In this document: piece after piece, positions 47,901 through 58,560 of the stretch
Layout: each line of letters begins with the position of its first letter
Numbering within the stretch: the stretch's first letter is position 1
Assembly: GCA_015680685.1 (NCBI GenBank)
Contig: MNCI01010754.1
Location: 149,888 to 213,887, forward strand
Length of the DNA: 64,000 bases
From: Gnetum montanum
Lineage: Eukaryota > Streptophyta > Gnetopsida > Gnetales > Gnetaceae
Direction of reading: 5' to 3'
Notes under the pieces: model-generated
Told to the model about the DNA's origin: nothing
Database searches by the model: none
What the model saw: only the letters and a program-made list of their open reading frames with translations
Program-made: the position numbers and the translations under genes

Positions 47901-49110
47901 AAGTTCTTCTGCATGTCCTCAACGGCAAGGGACGGGTCTAAGGTCCAATCATCATGTAGCCACCTGAGTCTCTGGCAATTCTCAAAAGCCTTAGCATAGT
48001 GGGTGGGGTACTCACACATGTCAAAACCAATCTGCCCGATAACACCAGTGTGCACATTGCTAGTTGAGGTGAATGCACTTATTGCTGTTTTAGCCCATGA
48101 TAGCGTATCTCCATTTCCGCCTAACCTGTTGTCATGGATAAAAAACCTGTACCATACAACATCCGCTTATATTACATTTTTGCACCTAGGCTTCTCTTAC
48201 ATTGCACATCGATAACAGACAGATAACGACAATAACGAAAAAAATAGACAATTAATAAAATTCGCTTACCCGCCTGCATAGTACACCGTGCCTTGTGGGT
48301 TCTCGAAACAGGTCAAGACATGGCGAGCCACGAACAGCATGTTATATGCATGGTAACAGCTGAATCGAGCCATTTCCCAGATCCAGTTCAAGCTCCTTAA
48401 GCCCCAAGCGCTAAGCTCTCGGTCCTCAGGACGGCCCGTATCGATGGCCCCGTCCATCAAAAAGGCCAGAATCCCTTGCGTAGAACCTGCCAGCAGGTGC
48501 TCTAAAAGAGCACCGGCGACGTTGCCAGACAGGTCACACCACACAATGACACTGAAGTTGCACAACAAGAACTGAAGAAACTCCAGTGCACCCCGTCAAA
48601 ACCATATGGCCTTCCCTTGCAACCGCATGTGCGGGGGAGGGACATTGGAGACGATGGGGTTCACACAACACAAAACCCCGACAATATCCAGCATGATCAG
48701 AATGGGCTTTAGCGCGACACTGTACAAAAAACCCAATACATACATTAACACCTACATTTACATTTGCATGACTAACACAGAAAACTCATAAATTACACCT
48801 ACCTATCTAGGCCAAAATCGCCTAAACCCTTGCAATAACGCAAGGTCCGTCTCTGACAACGACGGTATATGCAACCCCATTAAACCCTCACACTAACCCG
48901 AGGTCCACAATTTTGAAATTCACATTTACGCAAACGACACCGCGAAAAATAAATATTAAAAAAAAACATAAGCACACGAAGAACGACCTACCGGTTCAAA
49001 GGCGTAGGGTCACGAACGTCGACCAGCGCCTACGAAACGCGATTCAGGTTTTCTTGTACTTCATCAATTTTGGCTAGTTTTGCGTTCTTTCTCTTGACTT
49101 TTGGTGCCAT
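44923..49110 (-). pseudogene. Element C antisense gene: eight exons, FCP1/SCP-like pseudophosphatase domain plus conserved C-terminal domains
   Basis: Exons (- strand): 49110-48992, 48719-48270, 48125-47872, 47783-46743, 46654-46385, 46308-46180, 46101-45284, 45204-44923. All introns are GT..AG and the codon phase is kept through every junction (3363 bases, 1121 codons). Exon 1: basic MAPKVKRKNAKLAKIDEV. Exons 2-3: KPILIMLDIVGVL, EFLQFLLCNFSVIVW, LRSLNWIWEMARFSCYHAYN, CFENPQGTVYY, then GDTLSWAKTAISAF, the order of an NLI-interacting-factor (FCP1/SCP, HAD) domain; DxDxT reads DIVGV and the DDS pair reads ARH. Exon 4: LFADLFDIPSDGPPI, AKTLYPLFRARTFPKTLL and HYAFFIACLQRFAEFLV, recalling transposon-derived domains of plant antisense ORFs. 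Exon 5: EEAPA.S.SHAQ repeats. Exon 7: helical, probably coiled-coil. Exon 8: acidic tail. Breaks are point stops, mostly TAG. Role unknown. Confidence 0.82.
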
Positions 49111-49540
49111 TACAACAGCTTCAGAAATTTTCACAGTTTACCACCTGCAAACCTTCACAAAATCGCATGCTCTAATCTTTTGCTCCTCCTTCTCTCGATT
49201 AGAAACAATTACGAATTCGGATTCATGATAGCCAACAGCCTGTTCTCATCGAAAAACCACTTACTTATATGTGAGGATCACCGACTTGATATCTGATTTC
49301 AGCAGGACTTTCCTAAAACAGAACCCGAAAATCAAGATATTAATGCGGTCGATATCGCACGCGCCACTGTGCGAAATGATGTTAAACTACCACATCTTAT
49401 CGCCTTGTAATTGGGTTACATTGATTACAGCTTGTCTACAATATTATTCAAAATTCAGTTAGCCTTCCACGTTCGGCGACATCACGTCACTTGTCTCCTA
49501 ATCATTTATGCACTTGATGGTTTTGTAGGACAGACGACAA
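49111..49540. other. Element C spacer between antisense gene start and pol, with acceptor-like site
   Basis: No gene. It should hold the promoter of the antisense gene (- strand) and, for pol, an acceptor-like CTTGATGGTTTTGTAG ending at 49528. One repeat-core copy (GATGTTAAACTACCA) lies at 49378. Confidence 0.5.
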
Positions 49541-52500
49541 ATGGATGCAGCAGTTTTAGCACCCCTAACTTTGACGGGCCCATACGGGAAGGTAATTAGG
49601 CAGTTTAACTCTGCGCTAGTAGACGTTAACCCCCCTTTAGAAGGCGTAACCATAGCTGTGTCGAAGACGTCGCCAGAATGGCTAGAACAGTCGACGCACA
49701 CGCTAGACCTGGAGGCTGGGGATATAACCGAAGACCCCCTCAGTGAGGTTCCTATCGTTACGCATAAGGGTGAAGCTAAAATGCTTAAAGTCAGTTCTTT
49801 GTTAGACCAAAACATGCACGATGCCATAAAACAGGTCCTGCAAGATAACATTACTATCTTTGCATGGTCATACGAGGATATGCCTGGATTAGATCCCAGG
49901 TTAATCCAGCATAACATCATCTTAGACCCGCAGATTAAGGCAGTCAGGCAAAAGACACGCAAAATCAAGCCGGAGATCACGCTAGCCGTGCGTGATGAAA
50001 TCACCAAGCTATACCAGGCTGGTTTCGTCCATGCGGTCAATTACTCAGATTGGGTATCTAACATTGTAGTCATACCAAAGAAGACTGGAAGCATACGCAT
50101 CTGCATAGACTTCCAGGATTTGAACAAGGCCATAATCAAGGATAATTTCCCGTTGCCAAGCATCGACCAGCTAGTGGATACAACAGCAAGGCATGCACTT
50201 CTGTCCTTCATGGATGGCTTTTCAGGCTATAACCAGATTCGCATTAACCAAGAACATCAATTGACCACGACATTCATGATGCCCTAGGGCACCTTTTGCT
50301 ACACTATGATGCCTTTTGGTCTAAAGAACACCGGAGCAACGTATTAATGAGCCATGACATACATCTTCAGTGATTACCTCCTAGGAAGGTTGAATGATTA
50401 CATAGACGACATAGCTGTTAAGTCTTTAAAGTCTGAGGATCATTCAGGGGACTTGGAGTTAGTCCTCAAAAGATGCTCCAAATATGAGCTCTGGCTTAAC
50501 CCAAAGAAGTGCGTATTCGGAGTCAAAATCGGACGCATGCTGGGGTTTGTGGTGTTGGAAACCGGCATACGAGTTGACCCTGATAAGATCAAAGCCATTG
50601 TCAAGTTAATGCCTCCTACAGACCTCAAGCAATTACGCGGGTTACAGGGACGCTTACAGTTTATACATCGGTTCATTTCGAGGTTAACCAACAAGTTACA
50701 CCCTATGCAACACTTGCTGAAAAAGGGGGTTAATTTCGAATGGACCGAAGATTGCTAGCATGCATTTGACAGCTTAAAACAAGAACTGCAACATTTACTG
50801 ACGGTTTTCCCACCACAAAGGGATTTGCCATTTTACATTTACCTCGCAACTTCGGACGTAGCGATAACAGCGTTACTTTGTCAAAGGAGGGATGATGGGT
50901 CGGAAGTGCCCATCTACTACTTGAGTCATGCTCTATGTGCGTACAAAATGAGGTACAAAGATGTTTAGCGTAATTGCCTAGCATTAGTTTTTATGCTTAA
51001 GAAATGTAGGCATTATCTTTTCCGTAGCAAGGTCAACGTCATCTATAAAAACAACATTATTAGGGCCATTACACATAGCTTATACGAGAGTAGTAAAATA
51101 GCTCGTTGGAAGGTTATCACGGCAGAATTCGATCTGCAATATATTGGCCAATCATCTACGAAAGGCCAAGTGATAGCTGACCAGTTAATAACTTCACCGA
51201 TTAACAATCAGGCGACTATAGAGCCAAAGTTCCCTGACTAACATGTACATAGTTTAAGCCCTGTCTTCACAGGCCCCGAAGCAATGTTGTATTTCGATGG
51301 AGCTTCAACTACTAGAGGTGGTAGTGCTGCCACTGTTATTACTCTATCGCCTGAGGATGTGTGTCTCCACGCTTATCGCTTGACCTTCCCCTATACGAAC
51401 AATGTGGCAGAGTACGAGGGGCTCCTCAGGGGATTACTAACTACCGGTGAACTCAATGTTCAACACCTGGCGATTAGGGGCGATTCGATGCTTGTCATAA
51501 ATCAGATCACTGGAGTCTACGCCTGCAAGGCTGTGCATTTGCAGCCCTATTGTGATACGGCTAAAGATCTTCTGAGACGATTCGCGACCATCGATGCCCA
51601 GCACGTGCCACGCACGGATAACACACTGGCCGATGTACTGGAAACACTGGCTTTGAATGTGCCTGCACATCTTTTCGACACCTGTCCTGCATTGATAACA
51701 AACTGCGCAGGTCCTATCATTTAGACGGCACAAATCTCTTCTCTCCTCGAGGGAAGCGCACCTGAATGGTACGATGACATTAAAACTTACCTTTTACAGG
51801 GCGAATTACAATCCGAATTGACATGCGCGTAGAAGGATGTGATACGCAAACGGGCTAGGCAATATGTCATCATCGGAGACAACACTCTTTGTAGACGCTC
51901 CTTTGATGGCATGTTGCTTACTTGCGTTGACAAAGACCAAGCGCAGCACATAGTCGGCGAAGTTCACGAGGGACTGTGCGGCGGCCACGTAGCACCACGG
52001 GCTATGGCCCTAAAAATCCGTCGCTTAGGATACTACTGGCCGCACATGGAAAAGGATTGCCTGACAAAGGTTAAAACTTGTGACATGTGTTAGCGTCACG
52101 CTAATCTCATACATGTGTCACCTATACAATTACATACAACGCAGATAACATGGCCATTTCAGCGATGGGGACTTGACATTATAGGCCCCATCACGCCGAA
52201 GTCTTCCACAGGCCATAGCTTCATCATTACCGCTACTGAGTATTTCAAAAAGTGGGTAGAGGCTGTTCCCCTATGGAAGATCACATCTCAGCAGATTTGC
52301 CATTTTTTCCTGGACAATATAGTAACCAGATTTGGTCTCCCGATGACTATTGTGACCGACAATGGGCCACAGTTTAGTAGCACGGAAACCAAATCCTTCT
52401 GTGATAACCTGGGCATTAGACAATCCTTTTCCTCCCCTTATTACCCGCAAGCAAATGGTCAAGCTGAAGTAATGAACAAAGTGATCATCAATCTGCTCAA

Positions 52501-53008
52501 GAAAATGCTCGACGGCAACAAAAGGTGGTGGCACGAAAAGATCCTCTATGTGCTATGGGCGTATCGTACTACATGTAGGACAGCTATGGGTAGTACGTCC
52601 TATAGCCTGGTTTACGGGTCTAAAGTAGTGCTACCTCACGAGTTTCAAATTCCTTCTCTGAGGATGGTCCTCTCCACGGTTATAAATGAGGCTCAACACA
52701 CCGAGTCTCGAATCGCAGATTTGGATTCAATAGAAGAGAAGCAGATACAGGCTCTTGACACGATTGAAAGGTATCAAGACAAATAGAGACAGAAGCATCA
52801 TCACAACCTTCAGCAGCGCCCGATCAAGAAAGGAGATCTAGTCCTCAAGGCTGTGCGTGAACCAGTAGGCAAGTTCTCTGCAAACTGGGAAGGCCCTTTC
52901 TTGATGATCGACATGTACAACAACGACACATTCAAATTAGCAGACGTCAATGGTAATGAATTATCAAATCTTGTAAATCATGTGTACTTAAAGTGGTATT
53001 ACATTTAG
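49541..53008 (+). pseudogene. pol: Element C pol: RT, RNase H, aRNase H, integrase, one frame with nine stops
   Basis: 1156 codons from ATG 49541 to TAG 53008 without a frameshift. Residues: RT about 150-330 with VVIPKKTGSIRICIDF, FCYTMMPFGLKNT and YIDD at about 287; first RNase H about 410-520 (YIYLATSD, FMLKKCRHYLFRSK); second RNase H about 580-720 with FDGAST (D), EYEGLL (E), GDSMLV (D) and TLADVLETLAL; integrase with HHCC zinc site (H..H..C..C, 807-850), core GLDIIGPI (D), VTDNGPQF (D), NGQAEVMNK (E), and C-terminal GPY/F module FSANWEGPF. Two RNase H domains in tandem mark the Tat lineage. Internal stops at 50285, 50345, 50756, 50966, 51239, 51722, 51830, 52091, 52784 (seven TAG, two TAA). 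No chromodomain seen. It carries all catalytic residues apart from the stops. Confidence 0.94.
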
Positions 53009-53560
53009 CAGCATCTATGGTGTCAACAACAGGTCTGGCAATAAACGTCCGCTATGACGTTAAACTGGCACTGACCGTCCGCTACAATGCTAAACTAGCA
53101 ACCACCATCCGCTACGACGTAAAACTAGCATGCCTTGCACGCATCCGCCACGACACTAAACTAGCAATATTCATCCGCTATGATGCTAAACTGGCAAGTT
53201 GTAACCGTCCGCTATGACGTAAAACTGGCAATGTTGTACAGGTCCGCCAAGAAGAAAAACTGGCATCTTTTGCACGCGTCCGCCATGATGCTAAACTGGT
53301 ACAGGTAAGTAGCCTTCTGCTGAGACGTAAAACCAGCACAGATCTATCCCTGGGTCATGACACGAAATTGACATCCACAGCATGGTCTGCTGAGACCATA
53401 AATCAGACATACCACCGTCTGCTACGACGTAAAACTAGCACTTCTCAGTCCACCCAGACTTTAAAGTGGGACCATGGTCTACTGAGACTTAGAACCAGTA
53501 ATGGTAGTCTACTAGGACTTAAAACTGGGACTTACAGACTGCTGCCATGTAAATCAAGCA
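53009..53560. repeat. Array in element C after pol, CGCTAYGACGTTAAACTGGC core
   Basis: About fourteen copies of a 35-45-base unit with the core GTCCGCTAYGACGTTAAACT then GGCA, decaying toward 53560 to ACTGAGACTTAAAACCAG. Same position as the arrays in D (10358-11237) and E (58380-58540). Confidence 0.88.
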
Positions 53561-54633
53561 TGCGTGATCATCTCTGTACAGCTGCACAACCAATGGGGTG
53601 GGATACTGGGACAGTCCCAGTGTCGCCACCCCACTGGCATCCTACTGATTCCTCGGATAAGCTAAGAGGCATCTTACTGATCCCTCAAAGATGCTGTCGC
53701 TGCGCCCACTGCAGTGGTGGTACCTCTGAGGGTTTAGTCTTACCAGCCGGAGCCCCGACGAAATCCTCATCAACAACGACCTTGGGAACCTCCGCCGATC
53801 ATCGCTATTAGACGCTTGCTTCACAAATTCATCTTGCTGGTTCCTTGCCTAACCAGTTAGGTGCACTGTGTCTAATGCCTTTTGGCGAAGATATGCAGGG
53901 CCAATCGTCAGGATTGGCGGCTTCGCCCTCATGCCCCAGCTCCTTCTTCATGGCCCAATCGCTCTATCTCGCATCAAATGGCGCTCGTTTCGACAACCTC
54001 GTCCCTTGTTCGCATGAATAGTGGTGTCCTCTGTTTTCTTATGTGGTTGCAGGTTACTTGCTTTGGAGGATGTCATTCAAAGGTGCGTCCATCTGAGCGG
54101 TGAAGTACAACAACGTGTTGAAATGGCTGCTCAGGTTTGCTCGACCACATAGATCTGCATGCCTATACCTCTCACAATCCTACCCTTAGCTCTTATTTCC
54201 TTCATCGCCACCACCCACTCCCCATGCACAAAAGCTACATACACAAGTACCCATTTTCCACACTCACACTAGCAGAGACATCGCAGAAGTGATTTGCCAT
54301 GCTCCTTTTGCAAGCATTCCTACTATAATCAGTGACAGAGAGATCTCAGGCTGACGCGCTATGCTCGTCTGAAAGCATTCCTGTTGACATCAGTGTGTGT
54401 CCGTTTCTGTGCATTCAGTAAGTGTATTCCATGCTCTTACCATCCTGACCTATGTTATGTCTTCCCCGAACCTGTTTCCCACCATGCCATTCTATCTCCC
54501 ATTCCCTCCAGCTTTGCTCTTCCATATTGACAGGGCAATCCTTGAGTAGCCATGGATGGACACTGTTCTTGCTTCTACCAATCCAGTGTTTCGTATTCTT
54601 TGTCGACGTCTTTCGGGTAAGCCCTCCAACCAT
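53561..54633. other. Element C 3' non-coding region
   Basis: Between the array and the polypurine tract. Open frames here (for example 53368-53811) show no similarity to the other elements and no domain I recognise. CCCACCATGCC-like and ACTGGATTGGTAGAAG-like low-complexity pieces only. Confidence 0.5.
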
Positions 54634-54650
54634 CAACAAAGAGGGGCCAT
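54634..54650 (+). other. Element C polypurine tract
   Basis: CAACAAAGAGGGGCCAT directly before the 3' LTR TGAAACAC; near-identical in D and E. Confidence 0.75.
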
Positions 54651-56109
54651 TGAAACACTGTAAATATTACGAGTCGACCTCAGGCAAAGATTCGCAATTC
54701 AAGCAAGGGCACATGTCAGAATTCCAGAAAGGAAGACTAAGACAGAGCAACATCAAGAGGCGCATAGCATCGAGTCCTCGACTTCTTGTGCAGATTCCTA
54801 ATCTTTCTATGCTTTTCTATTTTACGCTATATCATGCAACATAGCGTAATGGTGCTTAGCGTGATTTTGCTCAAACATAGTCCAGCGTCAGAAGGATAGT
54901 TGCTTCGGCATAGGGAGAAGCTTAAGCAGCGTGATATGCGATTTCTTGTGTATTTTGCTAAGTCTTTTGTTTAAGGCTAGGTTTATGCTCTGCTGTGCAT
55001 GGCAACGTAATAAGCTCCAGAACAGTCAAAGGCAAAGTCTAAGAAAATGTAACTGCTCATCATACGCTCATCACGCAACGCAGTGTATCGCAGCATATTG
55101 CATCGCCAAGCTAAACATTGTTTACGCTTCATTACGCGCGGCTGCGTAAGAAAGCGTAAAATACCTTGAATCCATTGTTTCCATGTTACGTTACGCTCAT
55201 ACAGGCAACACAGCGTGAATGAGCGTAATATAACCCAAAGATAGTTAAGACATGCCCGATGTGCCCTTCTTCTTCACACACACAATAAGCGAACGAGCGT
55301 ATTGTGCGTAGTTATGAAGTTTGGCGCAAAAAATGGTCAAACCAACAGTGCCCAAAACACTCGGGACACACATCATTAGGGTTGTGCCTTTTCCATAGAG
55401 CGTCACAACCTATAAATACCCCAGTTGACAAAGATACAGAGGTGGGAAAATCAGAGAAGCAAAGGCATTTTTCTAAGCAATGGAGCACTTATCACTTTTG
55501 AGCAGAGATACAGAGAGCAGTGCTTTGGCAATTGTTGACAGCATCACCTTACAGCAGAAACAGAGCATAGTTCGCTTTGAGCACCACCGACAGGAGTAAT
55601 CGTTCTACTGGGGAAGACTCTATTGGTCAGAAACAGTTGATCGGTAGACGTCAAAGCTTGACCTTCCCTGCATCCCGGCTTTAGCCCACGAGGTAGATCA
55701 AACTTCTGTTTGGATAGTTTTCTTGTTGTTTTGTGCTTGCTTCACATCCAGTAATCCGGGTCTCTCCAGTGTAACGAAATATATGAAATATACATCTTTC
55801 AAGGCAAAGGGTAGATCTTGAAAGTACGTGTTTCTCTTATGTTAGCCTCCTTTTATCGTGTTTAGCGTTATCATCGTTGCAATTCATCCTACATCGTTTT
55901 CCCCTCGTTTTTGCGATTCCTCGAATCAGATCGTTTTCACAACATATTCATCGGTTTACTGATTAGTAAGTCCCTGTCTGATCGACAAGACCGTTCAGGG
56001 TGCTACGGATTCGTTTTTCCAGCATATCCCTCGCACGGATCCGTGGTTAGAACTGTGTACACGGAATTTGTTCGGTATTTTCCAGCTGTCGACGTTTTCC
56101 GTCGTTATA
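54651..56109 (+). repeat. Element C 3' LTR
   Basis: 1459 bases, begins TGAAACACTGTAAATATTAC and ends GTCGTTATA. TATA box at 55411-55418. One internal ATATGAAATATA duplication near 55780 explains most of its extra length over the 5' LTR. Followed by TSD TCTGT (56110-56114). Confidence 0.92.
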
Positions 56110-57157
56110 TCTGTTTCTTTGTTTTTCTTTGGTTTTGCTCCAAATTTCCCACCATGGTCTAGTGAAAAATTGGAATTTTTATACAAGTTTAGACGTGGGA
56201 CTTGGGTTTTAAGAGGGGATGATTGGCTATGGGGTGCTGGATTCTCAAGTCGAGTGACATGTGGCACGTTGACTGGGTGCAAAAGAATGAAATTTTATAA
56301 GTATACAGCATGCTGCAAACCAATGTATACTGCTGCACGCCAACATATACACGTTGTACACCAACGTACTCTACATGTACACCAGCATATACATGTTGGG
56401 CGTATGACCTCGGTGTATAGACTTGATGAAAAAAAAGAAGTCGTTCGGCCCTCAGATTTGAATTTAGATGCCATGAAGATGTTGCCTGTAGATGTTTAGC
56501 TTGGTTGACCTTGATCTGACATGACTCTGGAGAGCTTGGATTGGTTTATGTTATGCTACACACCGGTCGTGCAGTTTGTACATGCCGAGCGTATACGCTG
56601 GGCGTATACACTGTGGATGCATGCTGGGCATATACACTATATCTGCTCAGCGTATATGCTGGGCATGCATGATGTACATACTCAGCGTATGGACTCCAGA
56701 ATGCATGATGTCAGCACCTGATGATTGCTCTATTCGTGTGAGTTGATGCCTCGTACCAAATCTTGCTCTGAAGTATTGTTTCCATGTCATCTTCAGGGAT
56801 TGCATGTTGGGCGTATACATCAGTCATACATGCTGAGCATACATGTGAGGTGTGTATGTTGGGCGTATATGCTATGAATGCATACTTGGGCGTATACGCT
56901 GTATCTGCTAGGTGTATACGTTGGCCGTATACACTAAGAATGCATACTTAGTGAAGACTAAGTATCTTGAGCTCTGAAGTTGCCATGTTTGATAGAAGAT
57001 GTTGTCATGGTCATCTGTGGGTCCCAGGGAACTATTGAGCCTGACTCTACTTGAAGCTGTCTGTGGGGCACTCAAGCTTTAATCATGCTAGGGAACGTCA
57101 TGACTTATCTCGATTCTTGTTGGAGAAGTACTAAGCTCAGAATTTTGTGGTGTTTCA
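56110..57157 (-). repeat. Element E 3' LTR, high-coordinate part
   Basis: On the - strand begins TGAAACACCACAAAATTCTG at 57157, the LTR start shared with D. 56290-56960 is dense in CGTATACGCTGGGCGTATAC-like words. It joins 38784-38282 across element C. Confidence 0.82.
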
Positions 57158-58560
57158 TTGGCCCCTCTTTGTTGATGCTTGGAGAAATCGACCCAAGAAG
57201 CATCGAAAAAGAAGTGCAAAATACCACAAGCAACCTGATAGAGACTATCCTGTGCCACCTAGCTAGACTTCATCATACCGTGTTTAGTAGTACATAGGAT
57301 TGGGGAAGTGAACTTTATATTTGGTAGGGAAATGAGAACTGTAGGGATTGGTAACCCATCAAAGGCTCACGGTGTGATGAAGAGGATGTCCGAGTATGTG
57401 TGCAGATCATGCTTATCTTCTTGGGATCAAAACATGATTTGTACGTTCTTTGGTGGTACAAGACTCTTGCTTAGTGGTCAAGAGGACTTGTTGGCAAAAC
57501 CAATGCCACGTGATGATGTGTTGTGTTCTTTGGAGGAACAGGACCCTTGTTTAGTGTTTAGGAGAACCTGTTGGTGGAGAGCCAAAGCCATGCAACGGGA
57601 TGTTACTTGATTATTTTGAGCATTTTCTTTCAAGGAAACTACCATCCCATCAAGGGTTTATGTGGGAAGGACTACTTTTTTTTCTATCTTATGCACATGC
57701 TCAAATGCCATGTTGTGGGTTGCAAACGCTTAAGAGTGGTGCAATATGCAATAGTATGTTCGATGTTTTGGGCTGTACCAGGTCTGTTCAGGATGTAACC
57801 AAATATAAGATGTTGAGGGATAGGTGGGATATGAAATGGAAAATGTACTAGTGAATGGCTTGATTAGTCTTGTCACATGCATTATGAACAACATCTCACC
57901 TTGCTGCTTATGATGAAGTGCATTCTTGTACGAACACCTCTAAGTGTCATCCTGCAAACACAACTCCAAGAAGACAAGAAAATCATGAGTGAGTAAGTAA
58001 GCTTAGACTTAAATAGCTACTAATGAAACAAAGGCACCGGATGAGATTTCAGGTACTGTATATGAATAGCAGCAATGTCATTAGGATCGGCTGATGGCGA
58101 GCGATGCAGCGGCTCTGATTAAGTTGGGATGTAGCCATAGATCAAGGTACCAGAGAGAAAATTGCCAGTTTATTGTTGTAGCTGACTATCATGGGTTAGT
58201 TTTATGTCATGACCTATTGGACATTTCCTGTTTAGCATCATGGCAAACGATACATTGCCAGTTTCTAGTCTTGGAAGACTGTGAAGAGGCAAACCAGTTT
58301 ATAGTCTTAGTGGACTCTGCTGAATGTGACTGTGGCAGTTTACTGTCGTACCGAATGGGTGCTAGTTTATTGTCATTGCAGACATTCTGTTATATCAATT
58401 TATCGTCATGATGCCAGGATGAGCTGTGGTATCAGTTTACCGTCATGATGCCAGGACGAGCTGTGATATCAGTTTACCATCATGATGCTAGGACAAGACG
58501 AGCTGTGGTATCAGTTTACCGTCATGATGCTAGGATGAGCACGTACCTGAATCCTTGTTC
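57158..58560. other. Element E region between integrase and 3' LTR
   Basis: Begins (in - strand order, at its end) with the polypurine tract 57158-57174. It resembles D 8975-10360, for example CATTGGCCCCTCTTTGTTGA and the ACACCTCTAAGTGTCATCCT-like stretch. No gene. An array at 58380-58540 is listed separately. Confidence 0.6.
58380..58540. repeat. Short array in element E, TATCAGTTTACCGTCATGAT core
   Basis: Four copies of a 37-50-base unit (TGATGCCAGGACGAGCTGTG then GTATCAGTTTACCGTCA), closely related to the 22-copy D array. Single core copies extend leftward to about 58190. Confidence 0.85.

Larger units (their letters stand above)
38790..56109 (+). mobile_element. Element C: complete 17.3-kb Tat-like Ty3/gypsy retrotransposon with internal antisense gene
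   Basis: Both LTRs (38790-40238, 54651-56109), TSD TCTGT, primer-binding site, leader, gag-PR (40483-44186), opposite-strand gene (49110-44923), pol (49541-53008), tandem arrays and polypurine tract are all visible. It is the youngest-looking of the Tat-like elements here: pol and the antisense gene keep their frame from end to end apart from point stops. The two LTRs differ at about 20 places in their first ~215 bases, so it is not a recent insertion. Confidence 0.93.

Noticed and set aside
44923-49110. Antisense gene as an ordinary host gene into which element C landed
   Set aside because: Homologous exons sit at the same place and orientation between PR and RT in A and D, with exon 1 in E, so it travels with the elements.
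53368-53811. 147-codon frame after C pol
   Set aside because: Lies across the repeat array and 3' non-coding region, with no counterpart in D or E and no domain.
57158-58560. Possible env-like or host gene between INT and 3' LTR of E
   Set aside because: Frames are short, share no protein similarity with D in the same interval although the DNA is homologous, and carry no membrane or signal pattern.
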